From R-RK-3 sp963834945 (GTDB taxonomy: Bacteria; Pseudomonadota; Alphaproteobacteria; Rhizobiales; Rhodomicrobiaceae): a DNA stretch of 64,000 bases. Every line of letters starts with the position of its first letter. Position 1 is the stretch's first letter. Positions 44,578 through 54,045 of this stretch are shown here, piece after piece. The stretch lies in contig CAWIDT010000011.1 in NCBI GenBank assembly GCA_963834945.1, forward strand, positions 248,001 to 312,000. Direction: 5' to 3'. The position numbers and the translations under genes are program-made. Below the pieces are notes generated by a model. That model had not been told where the DNA came from. It was given only the letters and a program-made list of their open reading frames with translations, and searched no databases.

Positions 44578-46785
44578 GTGCGCGATTGGATTTTCAGACC
44601 GAACCGCCGTAAACGCCTGGTCGATTGGTGGGCGCTCGATTCGTGGATCGATTCGAGCCTTTACAGCGCCTGGGCCAAATATCAGGATTCATGGTCGGGC
44701 TATTCCAACTTCGTCAGCCAGTTCCGCGTCTCCGGATTTCGGCGGCTGGTCGCGGAACTCTTCTCGGAGGCCGCCACGATCGGCACGCTCGGGCTTGTCG
44801 GGCTGCTGGCTTTCGCCCTGCCCTCGCTGGAGGTGACCAACGATCCGAACTGGCGGACGGCGGGCCAGTACAGCGTGACCTTTCTCGACCGGAACGGCCA
44901 GGAGGTCGGCAAGCGCGGCATTCTGTTCTCCGATTCGGTGCCGCTTGAAGAGATCCCGGACAATCTGATCAAGGCGACGCTCGCGACCGAAGACCGGCGC
45001 TTTTTCGAGCATTTCGGCGTCGATGTCCTCGGCACCGCCCGCGCCATGGCCGCCAATATGCAGGCGAATGACGTGGTGCAGGGCGGCAGCTCGCTGACGC
45101 AGCAATTGGCGAAAAACCTGTTTCTCACCTCCGAACGCTCCTTCGACCGCAAGATCAAGGAGGCGTTCATCGCCTTATGGCTGGAAGCGCGGCTGACCAA
45201 GAAGGAAATCCTGAAGATGTATCTCGACCGTTCCTATATGGGCGGCGGTACGTTCGGGGTCGAAGCGGCGTCGCAATTCTATTTCGGCAAATCGGTGCGC
45301 GAGATCAATCTGGCTGAATCCGCCCTCCTCGCCGGGCTCTATAAGGCGCCGACCAAATACGCGCCGCACGCCAATCCCGCCGAAAGCCGGGCGCGGTCCA
45401 ATCAGGTGCTCACCAACATGGTGGATGCCGGCTTCATGACCGAAGGGCAGGTGCACGGCGCGCGCCTCAACCCCGCCAAGGTGGTCGACAACTCCGACAG
45501 CTATACGCCGAACTACTTCCTCGACTGGGCGTTCGAGGAAGTGCAGCGCCTGATGGCGGGCAAGCGCGAATTCAATCTCGTCGCTCGAACCACCGTCGAT
45601 GTCGCCCTGCAAAAAGCCGCCGAGCAGGCCGTGGAGACGACGCTCGATCAGAACGGCAAGGCGATGAATGTCGGCCAGGCCGCGCTGGTTTCGATGGAAA
45701 CCGACGGCGCCGTGCGCGCCATGGTCGGCGGCAGGGATTATGGGGACAGCCAGTTCAACCGGGCGACGCGGGCCTTCCGGCAGCCGGGTTCATCCTTCAA
45801 GACCTATGTCTACCTGACCGCACTGCTTGGCGGAGCCAAGCCGACCCAGGTGGCCAACGACAGTCCGGTCTCCTGCGGAAACTGGTCGCCGAACAATTAT
45901 TCGGGCGGGTTTCGCGGCCGGATGACGCTGACCAGCGCGCTCGCGCTGTCGATCAACACCATCGCGGTGAAGCTGTCCTTCGACTACGGGCGCGAGAATG
46001 TGCTCGCCAATTTGAAGAAGCTCGGGCTCGGCTATGTGAAGAAAAGCTGCTCGATGGCGCTGGGCGATCAGGGCGTCACCGTCATGGATCACACCTCCGG
46101 CTACGCGACCTTCGCGGCCGGCGGCAAGAAGGTGAAAGGCTACGCCATTTCCGAGGTGCGCAACTCCCAGGATCAGATGGTTTATTCCCGCGCCAACGAC
46201 GAGCCGCCCGCCGAACAGCTTTTCGACAGAACGACGGTCGAGACCTTGAATGAAATGCTCTCGCACGTCATCACCGAGGGCACGGGACGCGCGGCCGCGC
46301 TCGACTTCACCAGCGTGGCGGGCAAGACCGGCACGAGTTCCGATTACAAGGATGCGTGGTTCCTTGGCTATACCGGCCAATATGTCACCGGCATCTGGTA
46401 CGGAAACGACAATTTCACCTCGATGAACAAGGTCACCGGCGGTTCGCTTCCGGCGCGGACCTGGCACGAATATATGGTCGCGGCGACGACGAACTATAAT
46501 ATTCCGCAGATTCCGGGCGTGCCCCTGCATCCCAAGCAGATCGAGGAATTGGCGCGCATCGCCGAGATCAAAAAAGACGACCCGACCCTTGGCACCGTCT
46601 CTGCGGGCGGCGTGCACAGGATGCCGCAAAAAACGCGACAAATGTTGATCGCGCTGTCCAAGATGTTTAAAGAGTCGAAGCCGCTCGACGTGAACGGCGC
46701 AAAAGGCGCGTCACTTGACGGCGCGAGCCCGGCGCGGGTTGCGGCAGAAACCGGCAGGCCGACAGGTTCGGGTTCCGGGAATTAG
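44578..46785 (+). CDS. Class A penicillin-binding protein (PBP1A family)
   Basis: The 735-residue peptidoglycan synthase has one membrane helix (about 65-85) and a glycosyltransferase domain with ATEDRRFFEHFG (Glu138), QGGSSLTQQLAKNLFL and RKIKEAFIALWLEARL. A transpeptidase domain follows, with S405-x-x-K408 (PGSSFK), S458-I-N460 and K583-T-G. It polymerises and crosslinks glycan strands at the inner membrane. The start is GTG 44578 after GGGGGCC. The long cytoplasmic N-terminus (about 60 residues) exceeds that of E. coli PBP1a. Confidence 0.95.
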   Translation: MRDWIFRPNRRKRLVDWWALDSWIDSSLYSAWAKYQDSWSGYSNFVSQFRVSGFRRLVAELFSEAATIGTLGLVGLLAFALPSLEVTNDPNWRTAGQYSVTFLDRNGQEVGKRGILFSDSVPLEEIPDNLIKATLATEDRRFFEHFGVDVLGTARAMAANMQANDVVQGGSSLTQQLAKNLFLTSERSFDRKIKEAFIALWLEARLTKKEILKMYLDRSYMGGGTFGVEAASQFYFGKSVREINLAESALLAGLYKAPTKYAPHANPAESRARSNQVLTNMVDAGFMTEGQVHGARLNPAKVVDNSDSYTPNYFLDWAFEEVQRLMAGKREFNLVARTTVDVALQKAAEQAVETTLDQNGKAMNVGQAALVSMETDGAVRAMVGGRDYGDSQFNRATRAFRQPGSSFKTYVYLTALLGGAKPTQVANDSPVSCGNWSPNNYSGGFRGRMTLTSALALSINTIAVKLSFDYGRENVLANLKKLGLGYVKKSCSMALGDQGVTVMDHTSGYATFAAGGKKVKGYAISEVRNSQDQMVYSRANDEPPAEQLFDRTTVETLNEMLSHVITEGTGRAAALDFTSVAGKTGTSSDYKDAWFLGYTGQYVTGIWYGNDNFTSMNKVTGGSLPARTWHEYMVAATTNYNIPQIPGVPLHPKQIEELARIAEIKKDDPTLGTVSAGGVHRMPQKTRQMLIALSKMFKESKPLDVNGAKGASLDGASPARVAAETGRPTGSGSGN

Positions 46786-46885
46786 CGCACGATCGGTTGG
46801 TCTGCGGCAGCGGCGACCAGGCCGCGTGCGGTTCTGGTCGGACCCCTTGAGCGCAAGACCGGGCAAGCGGCGCAAACCCGGCGAA

Positions 46886-47485
46886 ATGGCTGAGAATGGC
46901 CTCGTGAAGAACTTCTTCTGCTTTCTAATTTTTGCCGGGCTCTCCCTGCTCCTCGGGCTGGGATCGGCCTATTACATGATCAATGACGGCTTCGCGCTGG
47001 TCGTCGGTCACGCAGGCCCCTGGAAGACCTGGATCAATGCCGGAGGGCTTACCGCCGACCCCTATACACGCGCGCATATTGCCCGTTCGGGCGACCTGCC
47101 GATCACCTCGGCCAGCGGGCTGACGTTCTTCGCCAAGACCGATAGCGACGGCCGGAGCCTCACCTCCTATTGCGATTATGAGATCATCGCCAGACCGCTG
47201 GCGGCGCTGTGGTGGACCATCGCCGTCTTCGACGAGGACGGCAAGCTCATCCCGAACGAGGCGTCGCGCTACGCGTTCAACAGCCAGAGCCTGACGATCC
47301 TGACCGACGGAACGCAGCGCATCAGTCTCGGGCCTACCGCAAGGCCCGGCCATTGGCTGCCATCCGGCGAGGGGCACAATCTCACATTGGTGCTGCGGAT
47401 CATCAGGCCGCTGGCCGTGACGCAAAAGGATGCCGATAACGTCAGCGCTAACGCGATGCCGATCATCAGAAAGGTCGGGTGCTAG
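46886..47485 (+). CDS. DUF1214 protein with N-terminal membrane anchor
   Basis: The 199-residue product begins with a membrane anchor (FFCFLIFAGLSLLLGLGSAY near 9-28). A DUF1214 domain follows: GGLTADPYTRAHIARSGDLP near 54, then FDEDGKLIPN and PTARPGHWLPSGEG. DUF1214 often pairs with DUF1254, and the next gene begins directly after the stop codon. The pair is exported or membrane-attached; its function is unknown. ATG 46886 follows a weak CCCGGCGAA site. Confidence 0.75.
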   Translation: MAENGLVKNFFCFLIFAGLSLLLGLGSAYYMINDGFALVVGHAGPWKTWINAGGLTADPYTRAHIARSGDLPITSASGLTFFAKTDSDGRSLTSYCDYEIIARPLAALWWTIAVFDEDGKLIPNEASRYAFNSQSLTILTDGTQRISLGPTARPGHWLPSGEGHNLTLVLRIIRPLAVTQKDADNVSANAMPIIRKVGC

Positions 47486-48134
47486 ATGATCCGCTACGCG
47501 CCGTGGCTGCTCGCCTCGATCTTTTGTGCCGGCATCATCCACATCCTGGCGGTGTTCGGCGTGCCGTTCCTCGCCTCGCGCGACGCCTGGGCGCGGCTGT
47601 CGGAGATTTCCGGGGAGAACCGCATCAATGTGCTGTCGGTGGCCGCAAGCGATATGCCGCTGCCCTTCATGGCGCCCGACATCGCGCACGCCTTCTGCCG
47701 CTACGATCTCACCAACAACAATGTGCTGGTGAAGACCTCCCTGGGCGACGGAACGTGGAGCATTGCAGTGTCCGGGCGGCACGGCGAAAACTTCTATTTC
47801 ATCAGCGGTGCCGAGGCCAAGCGCCGGGAATTGCGGCTGCTGCTCGTGCCGCGATCGCGCCTGGCCGAAGAGGTGAGCACCGAGCGATCCGAAGAAGGCG
47901 ACGAGCAGATCATCGTCATCACGCCCGGCATGCAAGGGCTGGTGGTGCTGCAGGGCGCCGATCCGGGGGCCGAGCTTCGCCGCCGATACGGTGAAGGCCC
48001 TGCAAAGCGCCGAGTGCCGCCCGGTCGCGGATACGCTCAGCGAGCCCGAAACCGCAAATCCGGAGCCTGCCGTCGTCCCGCCGCCGGTGCAAAGCGCACC
48101 CTTCCGGAAGATGCCGCGACGGCAGCCGCGCTGA
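47486..48134 (+). CDS. DUF1254 protein, one-base frameshift near the C-terminus
   Basis: The protein begins MIRYAPWLLASIFCAGIIHI, a membrane anchor, followed by a DUF1254 core with APDIAHAFCRYDLTNNNVLV near 67. After DPGAE at about 47971 the likely true C-terminus lies one frame over: FAADTVKALQSAECRPVADT, then a proline-rich tail ending FRKMPRRQPR at TGA 48132-48134. The span is 649 bases (3n+1). In the start frame the tail would be arginine-rich and unlike the family, and would overlap the convergent gene. Confidence 0.7.
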
Positions 48135-48362
48135 TCAACGCTCTGTGACATCCGATGGGACGCGGCACGCGATGCGCCGCTTCAGCGATTTTCGCGGGCG
48201 CTTCAGCAAGGCGCGGCGGATCCTGGGGAACAGAATAATCTCTGCGCCGTCGGCAATCGCGGCCGCGCAGCCTGGCGATAAAGCGCCTTGTCCGGCAAGC
48301 TCATCGGGGCGCACAGGGGCAGCCTCGATCCGCCAGCGGCGCAGATCGACGAAGGTGGTCAT
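48135..48362 (-). CDS. Small conserved hypothetical protein
   Basis: The 75-residue frame starts MTTFVDLRRWRIEAAPVRPD and contains GALSPGCAAAIADGAEIILF and a basic C-terminus (RPRKSLKRRIACR). It is rich in arginine and resembles short hypothetical proteins I associate with Rhizobiales. No strong ribosome-binding site is seen. It ends exactly where the convergent DUF1254 gene ends. Confidence 0.45.
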   Translation of the reverse strand: MTTFVDLRRWRIEAAPVRPDELAGQGALSPGCAAAIADGAEIILFPRIRRALLKRPRKSLKRRIACRVPSDVTER

Positions 48363-48500
48363 GATGGCGGTCCGGTCAGGATGATCGCCTCGGGGCCGGC
48401 GGACCAAACATCCGCAAGACGAGGCTGCTGAAAGTAATTTCCAGCAGCGCGCCTAAGGAAAAGTTAAGCGCCATCAATATTCCGCACAATCTTGGAAGAG

Positions 48501-48848
48501 TTACTCGAAGACCACAAATTCGTCGAGAAAGTGCCTGCCCTGCCGATCCTCGACCTCCACGATCCACATGTCGGAGTCGAAACTGGACTGGCGCGCCAGA
48601 TAGGCATCCGCCGCCGCATCCTCGGTCCGGACGCCGGGCAGCGCCTGCGACCATCGGCGGTCGGTATCGGTGCCGGGCAGACCGGAAGCGGCCGGCCGCA
48701 GCACCTGCGCGAAGCCGTCGAGCATGTTCACCTTAATGAAAATGGCGCCGGCATCGGGGTCGCCGCGTCGCGTCACCGCGACGGGAATCGCCACGCCGCT
48801 GAGCTGCCTGACATAGGCACTGACCCATATGCCGGCCTTCAGCCGCAT
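48501..48848 (-). CDS. DUF1491 family protein
   Basis: The 115-residue protein matches DUF1491, an alphaproteobacterial family of unknown function. It begins MRLKAGIWVSAYVRQLSGVA, has RRGDPDAGAIFIKVNMLDG near 27 and ends with DSDMWIVEVEDRQGRHFLDE. It lies 79 bases downstream of the aldehyde dehydrogenase gene on the same strand. Confidence 0.8.
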   Translation of the reverse strand: MRLKAGIWVSAYVRQLSGVAIPVAVTRRGDPDAGAIFIKVNMLDGFAQVLRPAASGLPGTDTDRRWSQALPGVRTEDAAADAYLARQSSFDSDMWIVEVEDRQGRHFLDEFVVFE

Positions 48849-48927
48849 TGCTTTGCTCCCGCTCGACCCTCAATCCGGCGCTCCGCGTCGACCTCCGCCG
48901 TGGGAGAGGTGAGGCCAAGGACAGGCG

Positions 48928-50358
48928 TCAGACCTGGACGACGAGTTTGGTTCGCAGAAATGCGTCCAGGCCTTCGATGCCGCCCTCCGAACCATAGCCG
49001 GATTCGTTCACCCCGCCGAACGGGGTTTCGGGCGTCGAGACGAACGGGATGTTGATGCCGACGAGGCCGGCTTCGAGAGCGTCCGAAATCTTGGCCGCCT
49101 TGCCGCTATCGCTCGTGAACACATAGGAGGCCAGTCCGAAGGGCAGGCTGTTGGCGCGTTCCACCACCTCATCGAAGCTGCTGAAATGCGCGATCGGTGC
49201 GAGCGGACCGAACGGCTCCTCGCTCATGATCCTGGCACTGTCCGGAACATCCTTGAGCACTGTGGGCGCGTAGAAATAGCCACGATTGCCGAGGCGTTCG
49301 CCGCCTGCGGTCACCTCGGCGCCGTGGTCGCGGGCATCGGCAACGAAGCGCTCCATCACTTCAAGCCGGCGCGCGGCGATAAGCGGCCCCATGACGACGC
49401 CGTCCTCAACGCCGTTGCCCACCTTCACGCTCTTGGCGCGCTCGGCGAAGCCATCGACAAAGCTCTTATAGACCGCGTCCTGAACATAAAAGCGCGTCGG
49501 CGAGATGCACACCTGACCCGCATTGCGGAATTTGAACCCCGTCATGATGTTCAGCGCGCGATCGACATCGGCGTCGTCGAAGACAATCACCGGCGCATGC
49601 CCGCCCAATTCCATCGTCGAGCGTTTCACGGTGTCCGCGGCCAGCTTGAGCAGATGCTTGCCCACCGGAATGCTGCCGGTGAAAGAAACCTTCCGGGGAA
49701 TTGGCGAGCCCAGAATATGCCGGGAAACTTCGTCGGGGTTGCCGAACACCACATTCAGCACGCCAGCCGGAAGCCCCGCATCCCGGAAGCAGCGGGCAAT
49801 GGCGACGGCGGTGCCGGGCGTTTCTTCGCTCGGCTTGATAACGATCGAACAGCCCGCACCGAGCGCACCGGCAACCTTGCGGATGACGTTCACGCCGGGG
49901 AAGTTCCAGGCGACGAAGGCGCAGGTGGGGCCGACCGGCTCCTTGATCACCATCTGACGCACGCCCGGCGTGCGCGGGGGCACCAGGCGGCCATAGGCGC
50001 GCTTGCCTTCCTCGCCATACCAGCGGGTGCAATCGATGACGAATTGCAGCTCGGCTTTCGCCTCACCCAGCGGCTTGCCCATCTCCATGGTGAGGGTGCG
50101 CGCCATCGCGTCGATGCGCTCTTCCATCAGCCGGGCGGCCTTTTCCATCACCACCTGGCGCTGGAGCGGAGTCCTGGCACGCCAAACCTTGAACCCCTCG
50201 GCCGATGCGCTTAACGCATCGTCGAGATCGGCGGCGGATGCGTGGGGAACCTCACCGATGACCTCTTCCGTCGCTGGATTGATCACCACTTCGGTTTTGC
50301 CTTCGCTTCCGCCGCGAAATTCTCCGGCAATCAGCAGGTCAAGTTTCTCATAAGCCAT
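48928..50358 (-). CDS. NAD(P)-dependent aldehyde dehydrogenase, succinate-semialdehyde type
   Basis: The 476-residue enzyme has FVAWNFPGVNVIRKVAGALG near 148, the general base in TMELGGHAPVIVF near 247, the catalytic cysteine in NAGQVCISPTRFYV near 283 and PFGGVNESGYGSEGG near 450. These match the succinate-semialdehyde (GabD/SSADH) clade, which makes succinate from 4-aminobutyrate breakdown. Related aldehydes remain possible. There is no gabT neighbour. Confidence 0.88.
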   Translation of the reverse strand: MAYEKLDLLIAGEFRGGSEGKTEVVINPATEEVIGEVPHASAADLDDALSASAEGFKVWRARTPLQRQVVMEKAARLMEERIDAMARTLTMEMGKPLGEAKAELQFVIDCTRWYGEEGKRAYGRLVPPRTPGVRQMVIKEPVGPTCAFVAWNFPGVNVIRKVAGALGAGCSIVIKPSEETPGTAVAIARCFRDAGLPAGVLNVVFGNPDEVSRHILGSPIPRKVSFTGSIPVGKHLLKLAADTVKRSTMELGGHAPVIVFDDADVDRALNIMTGFKFRNAGQVCISPTRFYVQDAVYKSFVDGFAERAKSVKVGNGVEDGVVMGPLIAARRLEVMERFVADARDHGAEVTAGGERLGNRGYFYAPTVLKDVPDSARIMSEEPFGPLAPIAHFSSFDEVVERANSLPFGLASYVFTSDSGKAAKISDALEAGLVGINIPFVSTPETPFGGVNESGYGSEGGIEGLDAFLRTKLVVQV

Positions 50359-50548
50359 GTTTCGCGCGTTCCTTTGTCATGCTTGCGGCGTCGCGCAGCA
50401 GCGCCGCAAATCGCAAGCCGTCGCCGATACGCCCCAGGGAAATTCAATACCCTATCTGGCGTTTCGGGTCACGAGCCGCAAGGAGAGCAGCGCCACTTAG
50501 GTTCCGGCGGGCGCCGACCTTGTGCCGGATAGAGGTGGAACGCGCCCG

Positions 50549-52669
50549 TCAGGGCCGTTGTATGCGTTCGATGAACGGCTCGTCCGGAGATGGCCAGCGC
50601 GGTTCGCTGCGATAGGGCGCGCGGGGAACGTCAGAGGCTGCGCGCCTCGGTCCCGGCCGCGGAGATTGGTCCCCCCGGTCGAGAGTTTCCTGCGCTATGC
50701 TGGCATATTGTCCGTTCGGATAGGCCTCAAGATAGGCGCCATAGGCGCGCGGCGTGCGCTCCCTGTTCGCCTTCCGCCACGCGGCGTGGTCTTTGTCCTT
50801 TTGTGCCGTCGCTTCCGTTGCCGACAGCGCCGCGATCTTCCGTCTGGCCAACGCCACATATTGCCCTTCAGGCTGAGCATCCAGATAGGCTTCATAGCTG
50901 CTGCGCGTTCCGTTGCGCGCCGCCTTCACCCAGGCGGCGGCATCTTTCTTGCGGCTGCTCGCCTCTTCGAGATCGGAAAGACGTTCCTCCGCTTGCGGCG
51001 CATGCTCTCCGTCCGGGTAGCTGAGCAGATAAGCCCGCAATGCGGCGACCGTGCCGCGCTCCCGGGTCTCGTTCCAGGCCCGGTGATCGGCGTCGCTCAC
51101 TTCCTTCTCGACCAGCATCGCCAATTGGCTTTTTGCCAGCATCCTTTCGGGGCTGTCGGATGTCGTCTCGCGCACGAATTTCTGCAATTCGTCGACCTTG
51201 TCGAGCCCTGCAACGATGTTCTTGAAGCGGCTGCGCGCCTCGTCGGCCGCCGGCCTTTCGCGATAGCGCTGAATAAAGTTGTTGAGCGCCTGCAGTTCGC
51301 TCGATCGCTGCAGCATCTTCCACTCTTCTTGCGCTGGCTCTATCCGGGTCTCGGCAGATGCAAGCGAGGGTGGTTGCAGCGCCGCGAGGCGCTCGGGCGG
51401 CGACGGGATCGGCAATGCTGGCGGCGTGGCAGGCGGCGCGTCAGCCGATGTGGCGCCGCGCTCTTCGGTTTGAGGCGTGGGCGGCCGCAGCCGTTCGGAT
51501 TGAGCGGCAGGCGGATTTGGCGTCTCCGCCGGAGACCCCCTGTCCGATTTGCCGGACGACGCCGTTTCCGGCGGCGGGGCGGGCGGCGCGTCAGCCGATG
51601 CAGCGCTGCGCTCTTCGGTTTGAGGCGTGGGCGGCTGCAGCGGTTCGGATTGAGCGGCAGGCGGATTTGGCGTCTCCGCCAGAGGCCCCCTGTCAGATTT
51701 GCCGGACGCCGCCATTTCCGCCGGCGAAGAGGGCAAGGCGCCCGTATAGTCGGCTTCGATCGGCGCGCGCCCGGTCTCGGTCAGCATGGCGGCATCGGCC
51801 GCTGGCGACGGTGCGACCCGCGTCGCCTGGCGCGGCTCCGGTTTGAACGGCGGCATGCCTAATGAATACAGTGCAATGCTAGGGGCCGCGAGCGCGCCTA
51901 GGAACATGGCCATGGCCGTGCCCCAGGTCGTGCCTCGCCCGCGCCGGGGTTGCGCGGGGGGAGGCGCCGCCGGCAGGATCAGCTGCTGATAGGCTTCGTT
52001 GATCTTCTTGAAGCGGCGCTCGGCGATCAGGTCGCCGGCATTGAGATCGGGATGGTATTTCTTGGCCAGCTTGAGATAGGCCGAGCGGATCGCTTCAGCG
52101 CCGGCGCCACGCGCCAGTCCGAGCACCTCATGCGGTTGATAGTCGTGAAATTCCTCATCATCGCCAAGCGGCACATCCGGCTCGGCAAAATGCTCGGAAG
52201 CCCGCCATGAATCGGGCATCTGCAGATGCGGCGGCAGCGTGGTTCGGGCGTCGCCATGCGCCTTCTCGATCTGGGTCTGGGCCAGATTCCGCGCCAGATC
52301 GAGCCTTGCACCCTCGATGATCGCACCCTGCAGCGAGACATTGGCGAGGTCGGCGTGATCAAGGACTGCATTGCTCAGATTGGCAAAGGATAGATCGGCG
52401 CCCGCGAGCAGCGCCAGCGCCAGGTTTGCATGCCGCAGATCGGCGTTGTTGAGGCGCGCCCCCAAAAGCGTCGCGCTGTGCAGATTGGCGCAGTTGAGCA
52501 GCGCGTCGTTTAAATCGATAGGCCCTCCATGCGCCGGCCCGAGCTGCTTTTCGCCCAGATGGGGCACGAGGTCGCGCAAATCCGGCGTGACGGCCGGATT
52601 CTCGGCCCGCCATGCGTTCCACGCCCGCGCGCCTTCGCAGAATTTAGCAATGTGACTGGTATTTCCCAT
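50549..52669 (-). CDS. Pentapeptide-repeat and J-domain membrane protein with C-terminal YP-G repeats
   Basis: The 706-residue protein has an unusual order. Residues 51-125 are pentapeptide repeats (ALLNCANLHSATLLGARLNN and on). Residues 176-232 are a DnaJ-type domain with HPD at 206-208. A membrane helix follows near 250, then a proline/alanine-rich linker with a 50-residue tandem repeat. The C-terminus has three related units (AYLLSYPDGEHA, AYLDAQPEGQYV, AYLEAYPNGQYA) seen in other exported alphaproteobacterial proteins. ATG 52669 follows GGGAGGTGGC. The J-domain suggests it recruits DnaK to a membrane site. The role is unknown. Confidence 0.8.
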   Translation of the reverse strand: MGNTSHIAKFCEGARAWNAWRAENPAVTPDLRDLVPHLGEKQLGPAHGGPIDLNDALLNCANLHSATLLGARLNNADLRHANLALALLAGADLSFANLSNAVLDHADLANVSLQGAIIEGARLDLARNLAQTQIEKAHGDARTTLPPHLQMPDSWRASEHFAEPDVPLGDDEEFHDYQPHEVLGLARGAGAEAIRSAYLKLAKKYHPDLNAGDLIAERRFKKINEAYQQLILPAAPPPAQPRRGRGTTWGTAMAMFLGALAAPSIALYSLGMPPFKPEPRQATRVAPSPAADAAMLTETGRAPIEADYTGALPSSPAEMAASGKSDRGPLAETPNPPAAQSEPLQPPTPQTEERSAASADAPPAPPPETASSGKSDRGSPAETPNPPAAQSERLRPPTPQTEERGATSADAPPATPPALPIPSPPERLAALQPPSLASAETRIEPAQEEWKMLQRSSELQALNNFIQRYRERPAADEARSRFKNIVAGLDKVDELQKFVRETTSDSPERMLAKSQLAMLVEKEVSDADHRAWNETRERGTVAALRAYLLSYPDGEHAPQAEERLSDLEEASSRKKDAAAWVKAARNGTRSSYEAYLDAQPEGQYVALARRKIAALSATEATAQKDKDHAAWRKANRERTPRAYGAYLEAYPNGQYASIAQETLDRGDQSPRPGPRRAASDVPRAPYRSEPRWPSPDEPFIERIQRP
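51431..51730. repeat. 150-bp in-frame tandem repeat in the J-domain gene
   Basis: Two copies, with phase set by TCAGCCGATG at 51441 and at 51591, are exactly 150 bases apart and differ at scattered sites. They encode two 50-residue proline-rich units (SDRG..AETPNPPAAQSE, PTPQTEER, SADAPPA). The multiple of three keeps the frame. Confidence 0.8.
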
Positions 52670-52764
52670 GCCACCTCCCAACCACGATTGCGGCGCCATG
52701 CAATCTGAACTGGAGAACCCGGCAATGACTCATTCTTTGACGATCACCCCAAAAAGAAGCCACC

Positions 52765-54045
52765 TCAGAATTGCACTCGCGCTCCCAGAACGATCGCGCT
52801 CCAGGGCTCGACCGGCAGGGATTGCACGCCGCTGCCATACTTCTCGTTGGGTATGCCGGTAATGTCTGCCTCATAATATTGATACTGGGCGTAAAGAATG
52901 GTAGCGGCGGAATCGAAAGACTGCTCGATACCGGCGCCCCAGCGCCGGACCTCCGAATCCGTGACCATGCCCCAAGTGTCATAACCGGCGTCCCCGAGCA
53001 GATCCGCATTCAGGAACTGGCCGACGGTGTAGTCCTGATATTTCCCATATTCGCCGTAGAGGGTCGTCTGGCCGTAGGGAAGAAAGCTGCGTTTCACGCC
53101 GAGCTGCGCGAAATAGAATGTGGCGTCTTTCCCATTGTCGATGATGTTCGACTGGTCATCACGTGCGCCGCCGGCCACCGAAAGATACAAGCCGGTCGGC
53201 ATATGCATCATCGACGCAGAGCCGCGCACGTCTTTGAAATCATACTCTTCGGCATCCATGTAGCCGACACCCGCCGCGAAGCGAAGCGAGTTCCAGTCGC
53301 CCCGGTAGCGCAGCGCCACGTCCCACACGTCGTTTTCGCCCGCCGCCGCCGAGAGCACGAAGCCGTAAATCGCGGGAGAATCGTAGCGCACGAAATCGCC
53401 GCGCATGGTGTCGACATCTTCTGCGAAATGCGACCAGGTCAGATCCGTGGTCAGGCCGAATGCCAGATTGAGCCGCAAGCCAAAATTATTGTTGTAATGC
53501 AGCGAGGCATCGCTCATCTGCGCGCCGAGATTGATGATGGTGATGTCATCCGTCGCCGGCGATTGCTGGCCGATCGAAACGCGCCCGAGCTTTTCGCTTT
53601 CGATGAACCAATAGGAGTGGCGGATGCGAAGCTGCTGAGCGGCGTACCCTTCGTCGTTGCCGTTGGAGACGACGTTGGAGGCCGCATCCTTGAATTCGAC
53701 CTCAATACGGTAGCCGGTCAGCCAGCCCGGTTGGATCTGGGCGTCGCCGATCAGGCCGAGCCTGGAGGAGGAGGTGTCGTTGTCGACGACATAAGCGTCG
53801 CGGTCGAATCCGTCATTCCAGATCAGCAATGCCCGGTTTACCTGTCCGTAGACTTGCAGGCTGACATTTCTGTTGCCCTTTCGTACGGTAGTTGCTTCGA
53901 GTTCGGCGACGCGCTCTTCCAGATCGGCGCAGCAGCCGCCGCCCAGATCCGCGGCAAGCACGCCGGTTGTCAGCAAGCTGGCAGTGAGCAAAATCGCTCC
54001 AACCAGCAAAGCGCACAACCGCACGCCAATTTGCAAAAAATTCAT
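52765..54045 (-). CDS. Outer-membrane porin
   Basis: The 426-residue protein has a signal peptide (to VLAADLG), a short coiled-coil-like stretch (DLEERVAELEATTVRKGNRN) and then many alternating strands, ending in phenylalanine (LGARVQF) as outer-membrane barrels do. YGQVNRALLIWNDG near 65 and DNDTSSSRLGLIGDAQ near 87 are typical of Rhizobiales porins. It would pass small hydrophilic solutes. A long 5' region with a 42-base hairpin precedes it. Confidence 0.85.
   Translation of the reverse strand: MNFLQIGVRLCALLVGAILLTASLLTTGVLAADLGGGCCADLEERVAELEATTVRKGNRNVSLQVYGQVNRALLIWNDGFDRDAYVVDNDTSSSRLGLIGDAQIQPGWLTGYRIEVEFKDAASNVVSNGNDEGYAAQQLRIRHSYWFIESEKLGRVSIGQQSPATDDITIINLGAQMSDASLHYNNNFGLRLNLAFGLTTDLTWSHFAEDVDTMRGDFVRYDSPAIYGFVLSAAAGENDVWDVALRYRGDWNSLRFAAGVGYMDAEEYDFKDVRGSASMMHMPTGLYLSVAGGARDDQSNIIDNGKDATFYFAQLGVKRSFLPYGQTTLYGEYGKYQDYTVGQFLNADLLGDAGYDTWGMVTDSEVRRWGAGIEQSFDSAATILYAQYQYYEADITGIPNEKYGSGVQSLPVEPWSAIVLGARVQF

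Noticed and set aside
48376..48474. 32-residue hydrophobic frame on the minus strand (MALNFSLGALLEITF...)
   Set aside because: No convincing ribosome-binding site and it overlaps an inverted repeat (GCTGCTG/CAGCAGC); not enough to call a gene.
50522..51862. 446-codon plus-strand frame opposite the J-domain gene
   Set aside because: Arginine-rich low-complexity translation caused by the proline-rich repeat on the real strand.
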